Positions 1 to 8,684 of a DNA stretch of 32,838 nucleotides are shown here, in pieces (the stretch's first letter is position 1; every line of letters begins with the position of its first letter). The notes under the pieces are model-generated. The model did no database searches, was not told where the DNA came from, and saw nothing but the letters and a program-made list of their open reading frames with translations. The stretch spans positions 1-32,838 of the forward strand of contig SVIY01000008.1 of assembly GCA_015069265.1 (NCBI GenBank), in the 5' to 3' direction. A program made the translations under genes and the position numbers. This DNA comes from Clostridiales bacterium. Lineage in GTDB: Bacteria; Bacillota; Clostridia; Christensenellales; Borkfalkiaceae.

Positions 1-1
1 G

Positions 2-88
2 ACCGATGGCGGTCACTTAACATCCGCAGGATACGAGGTGCTTACAAATACGATAACTCCCACACTCGAACAACTATTAGGTAGATAA
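2..88 (+). CDS. C-terminal end of an SGNH/GDSL-like hydrolase (partial)
   Basis: An open frame enters from the left edge and ends with TAA at 86-88, giving 28 residues. It contains TDGGHLTSAGYE, which resembles the last conserved block of SGNH/GDSL esterases, where a DxxH motif supplies the catalytic Asp and His and is followed by a GY-type helix start. The motif is visible; the family call is inference from this short tail only. A terminator follows about 70 bases downstream, which fits the end of a transcription unit separate from the fructan operon. Another hydrolase with a DGxH tail is possible. Confidence 0.45.
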   Translation, partial: TDGGHLTSAGYEVLTNTITPTLEQLLGR

Positions 89-158
89 CTGCGCTTAAAT
101 AGCAGAAAATATTTATACAAAAATATATTAATTTTTTATTTGCAATATTAGTTATACG

Positions 159-196
159 AAAATCGTCAGAGAATTTCTGGCGATTTTGTTTGTTTT
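159..196 (+). terminator. Rho-independent terminator of the upstream gene
   Basis: An 11-bp stem (AAAATCGTCAG at 159-169 with CTGGCGATTTT at 177-187, one G-T wobble, 7-base loop) runs into a T-rich tail to 196. It sits between the partial hydrolase and the fructan operon promoter and separates the two units. The AT-rich stretch 89-158 shows no other feature. Confidence 0.7.
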
Positions 197-250
197 ATAA
201 GATTATTTAGTGCACAATTTTATGAATTTACAAAAAAATTTTGTAAAAAA

Positions 251-266
251 TTGGAAACGTTTCCAA
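251..266. promoter_or_regulatory. LacI-family / cre-type operator palindrome
   Basis: TTGGAAACGTTTCCAA is a perfect 16-bp palindrome with a central CG, typical of LacI/GalR-family operators. It also fits the catabolite-responsive element pattern bound by CcpA. It lies directly upstream of the -35 box of the operon promoter, centred near -50. The LacI gene inside the operon (7678-8649) is the natural candidate ligand; CcpA is the alternative. I saw no second copy of this palindrome in the window. Confidence 0.75.
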
Positions 267-272
267 AAATGC

Positions 273-301
273 TTGAAATCTGGGTTTTGATGTGATATAA
301 T
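273..301 (+). promoter_or_regulatory. Sigma-A promoter of the fructan operon
   Basis: TTGAAA (273-278), a 17-bp spacer and TATAAT (296-301), with TGA just before the -10 box making it an extended -10 promoter. The predicted start near 308 gives a leader of about 37 bases. The ribosome site is GGTGGAGAGGG, just before the ATG at 345. No comparable promoter was noticed between later genes of the operon, so it probably drives everything to the terminator at 22436-22466. Confidence 0.8.
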
Positions 302-344
302 AAAATCGACATAATCCTAAAATATAGGTGGAGAGGGATAAAAA

Positions 345-1925
345 ATGGCAAATTTGTTATTAAGACACATTTATAAGGTATACCCTGGAACAGGTAAGGC
401 TAAAAAGAAAGCCAAAGGCGAAGCGAAAAAGAGAAGCGGTGATTTTGTTGCTGTTAAAGATTTCAGCATGGAAATCAATGACGGAGAATTTATCGTATTC
501 GTTGGCCCGTCTGGCTGTGGTAAGTCAACCACGCTTCGTATGATTGCGGGGCTAGAAGAAATCACTAGCGGAGAACTTTACATAGGTGACCGTTTAGTTA
601 ACAATGTCGACGCTAAAGATAGGGATATAGCAATGGTTTTCCAAAGCTACGCATTGTATCCGCATTTAACCGCGTATGACAATATTGCATTTGGACTTAA
701 AATTCGTAAAATCCCGACTCCGAGACTAGATAAAGAGGGGAAACAAGTAATTGACTTAGACACTAACAAAATCTACGAACTCACCAAAAAGGTCAACAAG
801 TTGAAAAGTGATTTAAATTCTTTTGCTTACGACATCGATAAATGCAAGTCGGGCATTGATAAGACAGAAAGCCTAATTGAAACGTTAAGTCAAGAAGAAA
901 AGCTGCTTAAAGAGGGCGAACAGACTTCAGGGGCTCAAAAGAAGCTAACAAAGGTTTGCAAAAAGCTTGAACAGGCGAACTATCAAAAAGAGAGTTTTGA
1001 AAAGGAAATAATCTTTTTGAACGAGCAAATCGAGTTAAACCAAAAGCGTTTAGAAGAAAGCCAAAAAGAATTAGAATACTTTAAGACCACCCCCGTTCCT
1101 TTATTTAATATGGTACATATGAAAAAGGAAGAGATTGACAAGAAAGTTAAGTGGGCGGCAGAAATACTTGGCATAGAAGAACTTTTAGATTCCAAACCGA
1201 GCGAGATGTCGGGTGGACAACGTCAACGTATTGCACTTGGTAGAGCGATGGTTAGAGGCCCCAAGGTATTCTTACTTGACGAACCGCTTTCCAACCTTGA
1301 CGCGAAATTGAGAACGGCGATGAGGTCGGAAATAGTTAAACTTCATAACCAATTAAAAACGACATTTATTTACGTAACGCACGACCAAATCGAAGCAATG
1401 ACTATGGGTACGAGAATCGTGGTTATGAAACTTGGAATCGTTCAACAAATAGATACACCGACAAACCTTTTCGATTATCCGGATAACAAGTTCGTTGCAG
1501 GGTTTATCGGAACGCCTCAAATGAACTTTTTCAACGTTACGATAAAGAAAGACGGAGAAAAGTTAAACGTAACCTTTAAGGACGGGCAAAGCGTTTCTCT
1601 AAATCTAAAAGAGCTTCGCACTATAGATAAGGCATACCTAGACGGTGAAGAACACAAAGTAGTGCTCGGTGCAAGAGGAGAAAACATCAGTCTTGCGGAA
1701 AACGGCATTAAAACCAAATTGGTAATAAAAGAGGTTTTAGGCAACAGCACTCAACTTTTCGTCCGTTTGGAAGAAAAAGGCGAAGATTATATCGTGACTA
1801 TTCCCGAGAGAAACGATTTGGTTTCAGGGGATACGGTAAACATTAAATTTAATGAAAAATTCGTTCATCTTTTCGATATGGGAACCGAACTTTCCATTAT
1901 GAAAAGAGAATATGGAAACGACTAG
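345..1925 (+). CDS. Sugar ABC transporter ATPase, MsmK/UgpC-like, with coiled-coil insertion
   Basis: Cytoplasmic ATPase expected to power the permeases at 10034-11930. Visible motifs are Walker A GPSGCGKST (54-62), Q-loop Gln100, signature SGGQRQR (289-295), Walker B VFLLDEP (308-314) and the switch His in THDQ near 346. Residues from about 365 fit the MalK-type C-terminal regulatory (TOBE/OB) domain. At 526 residues it is about 150 longer than usual MsmK/MalK proteins. The extra length is a Lys-rich insertion of about 20 residues near 16-33 and one of about 130 residues (roughly 125-258) in the helical subdomain. The larger insertion is rich in Lys, Glu, Leu and Gln in two heptad-like stretches split by a Gly/Ser hinge near 191-196, suggesting a helical hairpin. 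All ATPase motifs remain, so the protein is probably active. Naming as MsmK-like rests on family resemblance; the substrate is inferred from the operon. Confidence 0.93.
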   Translation: MANLLLRHIYKVYPGTGKAKKKAKGEAKKRSGDFVAVKDFSMEINDGEFIVFVGPSGCGKSTTLRMIAGLEEITSGELYIGDRLVNNVDAKDRDIAMVFQSYALYPHLTAYDNIAFGLKIRKIPTPRLDKEGKQVIDLDTNKIYELTKKVNKLKSDLNSFAYDIDKCKSGIDKTESLIETLSQEEKLLKEGEQTSGAQKKLTKVCKKLEQANYQKESFEKEIIFLNEQIELNQKRLEESQKELEYFKTTPVPLFNMVHMKKEEIDKKVKWAAEILGIEELLDSKPSEMSGGQRQRIALGRAMVRGPKVFLLDEPLSNLDAKLRTAMRSEIVKLHNQLKTTFIYVTHDQIEAMTMGTRIVVMKLGIVQQIDTPTNLFDYPDNKFVAGFIGTPQMNFFNVTIKKDGEKLNVTFKDGQSVSLNLKELRTIDKAYLDGEEHKVVLGARGENISLAENGIKTKLVIKEVLGNSTQLFVRLEEKGEDYIVTIPERNDLVSGDTVNIKFNEKFVHLFDMGTELSIMKREYGND

Positions 1926-1928
1926 ACT

Positions 1929-3269
1929 ATGCTAAATTGGATTAAATTTTTTTTCACGTCGTTCTTTTCCAATAAACGCTCGAAAGAAGCGGTTAGGAGA
2001 GGATACTCAAACCTATTTTTAGCTCTAATATTGGCTTTGGTGTACTTGTGTGTAGGGTTGATTGGGGCTGACGTTCTACCGTTTGGTAAACATTATGACA
2101 ATGCGTCAAGCTTTAAGGACATGGCAAGAAGTGCGTTTATGTATCCGGACGGCGTTAGAGGCGTTGACGTCTTAATAGAAAAAGGCGAACTCAAAGCGAG
2201 GATTAACGGCGAGTTTGAAAAAGCGCTTGTTGTTGATACCTTTAACAGCGAAGAGGATAGGCAAACTTATTCTAGAGGCGGATACCAACTCGTTATAGAT
2301 ACTCGTTCTGCCGATACGCTTGCGGAGATAGAGGCTACGTGCGTTTCTACCGACGAGCAAAAAATGGTCATTTCTTATGAAGACTATCTGACCTTAAACG
2401 AAGTTGCAAGAAAGAACTTCGAGTTTAAGTTAAAGTATACGGGAAAAGAGCTAGTGCTTGACGACCTTTCGGTTGTGAACTATAAAGCGTTTGTAGACCA
2501 AACGAACGACCAGAACAAAGAACTTGCAAAAGACCTTTCGGACAAGTATGAAAGTGGCGATATAACCAAAGAGCAGTACAACAGAGGGATATACGAACTA
2601 TATTTTACCGCTTATTATCCCGAAATTACCGAGTATGAAAGTACTTCTAAAGTTCCGCTACTGCGCAATTACTACTTCCACGAGCTTATAGATAACGGCG
2701 AAGATAAGTTTTTAATGGTATTTGACGATTGTATGGTTGGCTCGTTTGAAACGGATGGCGGAATAGACGTGTTCTTTTATGGCGTTTATGATTCGCTTCC
2801 CGACGGAAAGCTTATAGAAGGGTACTATGGTGCGCCTACTAGAATAAACGCTGTGGACGACTTAATCATAAAGTCGTATAAAGCGACGGTAGATTTGAGC
2901 ACTTATATATATATAATGAATACGATAAGGCTCGTGCCTATCGTTGCCCTTATGGGAATCGTCGTCGCAATGTTAATGCATTCCATACTTTCGCTTAAAG
3001 GTGTGGAGACGTGCAGAACTTTTGGCGCATCGTTAAAAGTCGTTGGCTCTTACGTATGGTTTTCAGGACTTATAACGGCAATACTTACGGTGGTGCTTGC
3101 GTTCATATTGCAAAAGAACTTGATTACAATGATTTCTCTAGTAGTTTTCTTTGTGACATTGCTTGCGAGAACGATTGTATTTGCACTTAAACAAATAAAA
3201 GAAAGAAAAATTGAGTTGGAAAAGCTAGTTAATAGCGAAAATCAACCAACAGATAATACGGAGGCTTAA
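1929..3269 (+). CDS. Multi-pass membrane protein of unknown family, 446 aa
   Basis: I do not recognise this family with confidence. The sequence shows one membrane segment near residues 28-48, a soluble and mostly charged domain of about 270 residues, then three membrane segments near 333-355, 370-392 and 395-418, and a short charged tail. This N-1/C-3 layout with a large external loop recalls DUF1189-type proteins found with sugar transporters, but I saw no decisive motif. It starts three bases after the stop of the ATPase gene with only a weak ribosome site, so translation is probably coupled. Its place between the ATPase and fructokinase suggests a role at the membrane in transport or sensing; that is inference. 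Confidence 0.8.
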   Translation: MLNWIKFFFTSFFSNKRSKEAVRRGYSNLFLALILALVYLCVGLIGADVLPFGKHYDNASSFKDMARSAFMYPDGVRGVDVLIEKGELKARINGEFEKALVVDTFNSEEDRQTYSRGGYQLVIDTRSADTLAEIEATCVSTDEQKMVISYEDYLTLNEVARKNFEFKLKYTGKELVLDDLSVVNYKAFVDQTNDQNKELAKDLSDKYESGDITKEQYNRGIYELYFTAYYPEITEYESTSKVPLLRNYYFHELIDNGEDKFLMVFDDCMVGSFETDGGIDVFFYGVYDSLPDGKLIEGYYGAPTRINAVDDLIIKSYKATVDLSTYIYIMNTIRLVPIVALMGIVVAMLMHSILSLKGVETCRTFGASLKVVGSYVWFSGLITAILTVVLAFILQKNLITMISLVVFFVTLLARTIVFALKQIKERKIELEKLVNSENQPTDNTEA

Positions 3270-3270
3270 A

Positions 3271-4170
3271 ATGATTGTTTGTATAGGCGAAATTTTAGCC
3301 GATATGATTGGTGAAGAAAAAAACGGTATAATCACTTACGAAAGAAAGGCGGGTGGCGCGCCGTTTAACGTGGCTTGCGCGCTGAAAAAGTTCGGAGCGG
3401 AAGTTAAGTTCGTGGGAAACGTTGGTGACGACCTTATCGGTGAGTTCTTACTCAAATTCGCATCTGACTTCGGTATGGATACAACCTATATCGGAAAAGA
3501 CGATAAAAGAAACACCACTCTAGCGTTTGTAGAACTTAACGAAGAAGGGGAAAGGTCTTTCTGCTTTTATCGTAAAAACACAGCAGACTATTACTTGCCC
3601 GAAGTTAGCGACGAACTTTTAAGCGAGGCGGATATCGTTTGCATAGGCTCGCTTATGATGGCAACGGATAGTTGTGTGGAATATGCACTAGACGTTATAG
3701 AACGCGCGCACAAACTCAATAAGCTCGTGGCTTTCGACGTTAATTACCGCACGGATATATTTAGAGATACAGAAAGCGCCGTTAAAACTTATAAGAAGAT
3801 TTTGGCAAAAGCAGATATCGTTAAGTTTTCAGAGGACGAGGTTTTAACCTTTGGTGAGGACTACATAGAAAAGCAACTTTCAGATAAACTCGTCTTGATT
3901 ACCCTTGGTAAAAACGGAAGCGAGTGGAGATATAAGGGAAAAAGAAATTCGCAAAGTTCTATCAAGGTAAACGTGGTAGATACCACTGGTGCGGGAGATG
4001 CTTTCTTTGCTGGCGCGTTATCCGTACTAGATAAGCTAGGCGGAGAGTTTAGCTTTGAAGATTTGGACAGAGCGATTAAGTTTGGAAATATCACCGGTGC
4101 TCTAAACACAACGGGGCGCGGTGCTATAGATAACCTACCGTCTTTAGAGACAGTAAAACAATATATATAA
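3271..4170 (+). CDS. Fructokinase, PfkB/ribokinase family
   Basis: ATP-dependent sugar kinase of 299 residues, a usual length for bacterial fructokinases. The N-terminal GEILADMIGE stretch, the GGAPFNVACALKKFG signature and the C-terminal DTTGAGDAFFAG signature are all present; Asp243 in GAGD is the expected catalytic base. In this operon it most likely turns fructose released by the cytosolic GH32 (21073-22422) into fructose 6-phosphate for glycolysis. The start follows GGAGG at 3260-3264, inside the end of the upstream gene, with one base between genes. Other PfkB kinases can act on other sugars; the three GH32 genes make fructose the best call. Confidence 0.9.
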   Translation: MIVCIGEILADMIGEEKNGIITYERKAGGAPFNVACALKKFGAEVKFVGNVGDDLIGEFLLKFASDFGMDTTYIGKDDKRNTTLAFVELNEEGERSFCFYRKNTADYYLPEVSDELLSEADIVCIGSLMMATDSCVEYALDVIERAHKLNKLVAFDVNYRTDIFRDTESAVKTYKKILAKADIVKFSEDEVLTFGEDYIEKQLSDKLVLITLGKNGSEWRYKGKRNSQSSIKVNVVDTTGAGDAFFAGALSVLDKLGGEFSFEDLDRAIKFGNITGALNTTGRGAIDNLPSLETVKQYI

Positions 4171-4187
4171 TAAGAAGAGAAAGAAAA

Positions 4188-7100
4188 ATGAGTAAAAGAG
4201 TTAAAATATCATTCTTATCAGTATTAGCAATAATGTGTTTTTTGATGGCGTTCTTAATTATGCCTAGCAAAGCTATGGCAGAAGGCGTAACGATGGAAAG
4301 CCAAGGGGACAAATTCCTTTTGCAAGAGGAAAGCGTGGAAAAAACGGATAAATACGTTTATACCGCAACAGTTTCTTTTGAAAGAGGCGTTGCAGCAGGA
4401 CTTGTTTTCGGTGCAGAGGACGGGGAAAGATATTGGGTTTTCAACGTTGACAGAGAAGCTAACCTCGTTAAATTGCTTTATTTCGGACTAAACGACCAAA
4501 ACGAGTTAAAGCCCACCGAATTCTTGACCGATTACTTTATTGGTAACGATAAGATGACCGACAGCGAAAAACGACTTGTCGGCAACAAAGTTAGAGATAT
4601 CGAGAAAGTTCAGTTAAAAGTGGTTATCACGCCCGAAGAGGACGGAGTTTATGCAGAGTTTTATGCGGACAATATCCGTAGGTTCGGCATAGACAGAGTT
4701 ATAAAGTTGGACGATTTTGAAGCAACGTATGAGGGCGGTAAAATCGGTTACAACTGCTTTAATTCTAAAGTAACTTTTAACGACGTATATTTTGGCGAAA
4801 GCGACTATTCGTATTACACTGAATTGTACCGTAACCAATACCACTTCTCACAATACGCACACTGGAATAACGACCCTAACGGCTTGGTGTATTACGACGG
4901 ATATTATCACTTGTATTACCAACACCACCCCTTCAACAACTATTGGGGAGATATGTATTGGGGACATGCTAGAAGTACCGACCTTGCACATTGGGAACTC
5001 TTACCTATTTGTTTATTCCCTGATGAAGACTGGGGTACGGGCGCGGGATATATGTGGTCTGGCTCTGCGTATGAATATACTTTAGGAACAAGTACCGCAA
5101 TAGACAATGCAAACTGGTTCCCGAACGGAGGCGGTAACGGAATTATTGCTTTTTACACTAGAGACGGTGGAATGCAAGACCAAATGATTATGTCTAGTGA
5201 CGACGGCGGTATGACGTGGTCAAAGCGTGCTATTATTCCTCAAACAACTGCTACCGGTCAAGACGGAATTTACCACAAGGTCGCTTGCCGTGACCCCAAA
5301 GTTTTCCCGATAGAAAAATCGGGCGAAAAGGTTACTGCTTGGGGTATGGCGCTTACCGGACAACAAGAAAATAAGGTTTGGTTCTTAAAATCTAACGACC
5401 TTTTGAATTGGTCGTACGGTGGTGAATTTGATGCGATTGCTCCCGAATGTCCGGACGTGGTTAACATGACGGCGGACGACGGAAATACGTATACCATTAT
5501 TACATTGACTGCTAGAGAATATCTCGTAACCAAAATGTCCTACGACGGAAATTTGATTACCTTTACCGATGCGAAAGGCGGAGAGATAGATGCTAGCGAC
5601 TTCCAAAAAATGGATTTTGGTCCTGACTCTTACGCAACGCAAACCTTTAGTATCAGCGATAGTGTTAGCGAATATTATGGAAAAGTAGTTTCTCTCAGCT
5701 GGTTTGCAGGCGTTCCCGCAACTACTGACAGCGGAATTTATGCTAATGCTAGAAAGGTTTGGAACGGAAGCGGTATGACCATTCCTGTTATTTGGAATTT
5801 GGTAGAAGAGGGCGATGGATATATCTTGACTCAAACGCCTATCGTAAAGGATAGCCAAGCGTTTACCAAAACTGAAATCTTAAATTTAACAAATAAAGTT
5901 GTTGAAAAAGACGGCGAAAACATACTCGATAGCATTAACACTCACGTGTTTGAAATGAGTGCGACCATCGACAACCCCAACGATGCGGATATCTCGATTA
6001 AAATCAACGTAAGCGACGACGAATATACCGAAATCGGTTGGACCAAAGAAGAAGGATATTTCGTAGACCGTAGGCACACTTCTTCCGCGGGATTAAATAT
6101 TAAAGACTATAAATTCAGATATACTTCTGGACCTAGAAGTTCGGGAACACAAACCTTCTATATCTTATCGGATAACGGTGGTGTGGAAGTGTTCTGCGAC
6201 GACTTCAAAATTCCTTTCTACGTATTAACCTTGGCATCGCCCTATTCGGTAAAAGCAGAATTTGCCGCTAGCGATACGGTTACGGTAGAGGAGATGAAAA
6301 TCAACCAAATCGCTTCTACTTGGAGAACTTTTGAAGCGGTTGATGGCGAAACGGTATTATACGTAAGCGAGCAAGACGTTAAAATGGATACCGTAATTAC
6401 AACCGAAAAACTTTTAACTGCGTTCTCTACCGCAGGCGGAGATATCAACTGGCAAATAGTAGAGGGCGAATCGGTTGTTAGCTTCGAGAACGTTACGGGC
6501 GGTATTAAATTAAAAGCGCTCTCCTCTGGTAAGGCAACCTTAAAGGTTACTTGCGGTGAGCAAGAGAAAACCATTCAAGTAAACGTTTACGGCGGACAAC
6601 CTAAATCAGATATACCCTTCACTTCTGACGGAATTATCTCGGGTACGTGGTTATCTGATGGCACAGGAATTGTTGCAAGCAGTCCTGCAGGGGACGGATA
6701 TCTTCTTTCTTCGGCTAGCGCAAGAGACTTTAAGTGCTCTGTTAACTTCAGTTTAGAAGCAGTTGCAGCAGCATTTATCTTCAGAGCTAACGAAGACATG
6801 AGCGAATACATTATATTCAACTACGACAACAACGAGAAAATCGTTAAGATGTGGTCGCCCAATGGAGAAATCGGTAGAGCAAGCGTTTCTGGTATCGACA
6901 CAAACAACGTTACTTTGAGAGTAGAGGCAAACGGCGATAACGTTAAAGCGTTTATCAACGGAAGATTGGTTATAGACGTTATGCTAGATGCTGACGAACC
7001 CACTGAAGGTTACTTTGGTTTGAACGTTTTCTCTGGAACGGCAACGTTTAAGTCAATCGTCAAAGTTGTTGATAGCTATACTTATTCAAATGGAAACTTG

Positions 7101-7676
7101 ACTGTCGCAGGGGATTCTGAACAACCTGTAATAAGCTTATATAACAAAACCAAGAATAACGAAAAAGTTGATAAGGCATTCTTTACGGTGGCAGGAAGAT
7201 ACCTTACCATAAACTCTAACTACTTTGAGCTTTTGAGTGTTGGAACTTACGTTTTCAAAGCGTACAGCCACACAGGTTCGTATGAGTTTACCGTCGAGGT
7301 AACTGCTATTCCGCAAACTGTTTTACAAGATACTACCGTTCAAGAAAACACTAACGTTGTGATTTATCTTGGAAACGTAGAATTGACATCGTTAACCGTA
7401 AACGGAGAACAAGTTTCAAAAGACGATTATCAAATCAAAAATAACGTTTTAACTTTAAGCGCAAAATTGTTTACACAAGAGTATAACACCGTAGTAATTA
7501 ACGACCAAACGCTAACGGTTACCGTTGTGGAAATTGGTTCTACGGAGATAGGCGCTCAAGATAGCGGAAACTCCAATTCGAGCTTGATTATATGGCTTTG
7601 TGTAGGCGGAGTAGTCTTAATCGGTGGCGTTGCAACATTCCTCTTTATTAGAAGCAAAAAGCAAAGGAGAAAATAA
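4188..7676 (+). CDS. Secreted, membrane-anchored multidomain GH32 beta-fructosidase
   Basis: Extracellular glycoside hydrolase expected to cut levan or inulin. A signal peptide covers about residues 1-31 (cleavage after AMA). A beta-sandwich at about 35-205 looks like a CBM66/LamG-type sugar-binding domain. The GH32 five-blade propeller follows, with nucleophile Asp229 in WNNDPNG, transition-state Asp369 in RDP and acid/base Glu420 in EC, then the GH32 C-terminal beta-sandwich to about 720. Next come a Big_2-like Ig domain (about 740-800), a second LamG/CBM66-like domain (about 805-965), a further beta-rich region, and a C-terminal membrane helix (about 1134-1154) with a basic tail. There is no LPXTG motif, so anchoring is by this helix. 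All catalytic residues are present. Exo versus endo action and levan versus inulin preference cannot be read from the sequence. Confidence 0.92.
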   Translation: MSKRVKISFLSVLAIMCFLMAFLIMPSKAMAEGVTMESQGDKFLLQEESVEKTDKYVYTATVSFERGVAAGLVFGAEDGERYWVFNVDREANLVKLLYFGLNDQNELKPTEFLTDYFIGNDKMTDSEKRLVGNKVRDIEKVQLKVVITPEEDGVYAEFYADNIRRFGIDRVIKLDDFEATYEGGKIGYNCFNSKVTFNDVYFGESDYSYYTELYRNQYHFSQYAHWNNDPNGLVYYDGYYHLYYQHHPFNNYWGDMYWGHARSTDLAHWELLPICLFPDEDWGTGAGYMWSGSAYEYTLGTSTAIDNANWFPNGGGNGIIAFYTRDGGMQDQMIMSSDDGGMTWSKRAIIPQTTATGQDGIYHKVACRDPKVFPIEKSGEKVTAWGMALTGQQENKVWFLKSNDLLNWSYGGEFDAIAPECPDVVNMTADDGNTYTIITLTAREYLVTKMSYDGNLITFTDAKGGEIDASDFQKMDFGPDSYATQTFSISDSVSEYYGKVVSLSWFAGVPATTDSGIYANARKVWNGSGMTIPVIWNLVEEGDGYILTQTPIVKDSQAFTKTEILNLTNKVVEKDGENILDSINTHVFEMSATIDNPNDADISIKINVSDDEYTEIGWTKEEGYFVDRRHTSSAGLNIKDYKFRYTSGPRSSGTQTFYILSDNGGVEVFCDDFKIPFYVLTLASPYSVKAEFAASDTVTVEEMKINQIASTWRTFEAVDGETVLYVSEQDVKMDTVITTEKLLTAFSTAGGDINWQIVEGESVVSFENVTGGIKLKALSSGKATLKVTCGEQEKTIQVNVYGGQPKSDIPFTSDGIISGTWLSDGTGIVASSPAGDGYLLSSASARDFKCSVNFSLEAVAAAFIFRANEDMSEYIIFNYDNNEKIVKMWSPNGEIGRASVSGIDTNNVTLRVEANGDNVKAFINGRLVIDVMLDADEPTEGYFGLNVFSGTATFKSIVKVVDSYTYSNGNLTVAGDSEQPVISLYNKTKNNEKVDKAFFTVAGRYLTINSNYFELLSVGTYVFKAYSHTGSYEFTVEVTAIPQTVLQDTTVQENTNVVIYLGNVELTSLTVNGEQVSKDDYQIKNNVLTLSAKLFTQEYNTVVINDQTLTVTVVEIGSTEIGAQDSGNSNSSLIIWLCVGGVVLIGGVATFLFIRSKKQRRK

Positions 7677-7677
7677 T

Positions 7678-8649
7678 TTGACACCGACAATTAAGGACGT
7701 AGCAAAACGCGCGGGCGTTGGAATAGGGACTGTTTCAAGGGTTATAAACAACCAAAAAGCCGTTGGCGACAAAACCAGAACAAAGGTTTTGGGCGCGATG
7801 AAAGAACTAAACTATTCGCCCAACAACATGGCTTCGCAATTAAGAAAAAACAGAACAAAAATTATAGCCTTGTTAGTTCCGGTCATAAACCACCCCTTCT
7901 TTTCAAAGCTAGCCTATTACGTTGAGGACGAGGCGGATAAATACGGCTATAGCGTACTCCTCGTTTCTTCTCAACAAAGGGTAGAAAAAGAGAAAGAAAT
8001 CATAAACCGTATTAGGCGAAGAAAAGTGGACGGGGCGGTGTTCGTGACTCACTTTATGCACGACGAAGAGATGTTTAAAAACTGCCCGATAGTTTCTATC
8101 GACAGAACTTTTGGCGAGAACGTGCCTTACGTTACGTCAGATAACTATGAAGCGACCAAAACAGCGCTTGAATATATGATAGAGCGCGGTGCAAAGAGGA
8201 TAGGCTTTTTAGGGTCTAAACCACTAGTTGATTCAGAGGTCATGTATAGGGAAAAGGCGTACGTAGACTTAATGAACGAAAAGAATATGCCCATTTGCTC
8301 GGTTAACGAAGTTATTCTTCACGGCGAAGAAGAATTGATAGTTAACGACTTTATGGAAAAGTATTCGGACGTGGACGGGGTTTTCGTTTCGGGATATTCT
8401 CTTTCGCAAGTGTTTTATAAAAGAGCGGTGGAAAGTGGAAAGAAAATCCCGGACGACCTACAAATCGTTTCGTACGACGGAGAGTTCACTCAATGGAGCA
8501 TAAACGATGTAACTTGTGTAGAGCAACCCGTCGAAGAAATGGCTAGAAACATAGTAAACCTTCTTATTAAAAAGATAAGAGGCGAGGACACTCAAACGAG
8601 AACGGTGCTAAAAACACGTTTTGTTTTGGGCTCAACAACTAAAAAATAA
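7678..8649 (+). CDS. LacI-family transcriptional regulator (TTG start)
   Basis: DNA-binding regulator of 323 residues with an N-terminal LacI helix-turn-helix (about 4-23, TIKDVAKRAGVGIGTVSRVI), the hinge helix around NMASQLRKNRT, and a periplasmic-binding-protein-like sugar sensor domain. I chose TTG at 7678 because AAAGGAG (7663-7669) lies eight bases upstream and the protein then begins right at the HTH, as in the family. An ATG further upstream (7624) would add 18 unrelated residues and overlap the GH32 gene. It most likely binds the palindrome at 251-266 and controls its own operon. The effector is unknown; fructose, a fructo-oligosaccharide or sucrose would fit. Confidence 0.92.
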   Translation: MTPTIKDVAKRAGVGIGTVSRVINNQKAVGDKTRTKVLGAMKELNYSPNNMASQLRKNRTKIIALLVPVINHPFFSKLAYYVEDEADKYGYSVLLVSSQQRVEKEKEIINRIRRRKVDGAVFVTHFMHDEEMFKNCPIVSIDRTFGENVPYVTSDNYEATKTALEYMIERGAKRIGFLGSKPLVDSEVMYREKAYVDLMNEKNMPICSVNEVILHGEEELIVNDFMEKYSDVDGVFVSGYSLSQVFYKRAVESGKKIPDDLQIVSYDGEFTQWSINDVTCVEQPVEEMARNIVNLLIKKIRGEDTQTRTVLKTRFVLGSTTKK

Positions 8650-8684
8650 AAAAATATAAAGATAAACTAAAAAAGGAGAGAAAG

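Noticed and set aside
5385..5858. 157-residue open frame on the minus strand inside the first GH32 gene
   Set aside because: It lies fully opposite the catalytic core, whose motifs are intact, and has no family resemblance or ribosome site.
7624..7677. Longer LacI form starting at the ATG at 7624
   Set aside because: The extra 18 residues are the GH32 membrane tail read in another frame, and the TTG at 7678 has a well-placed ribosome site and gives the usual HTH start.
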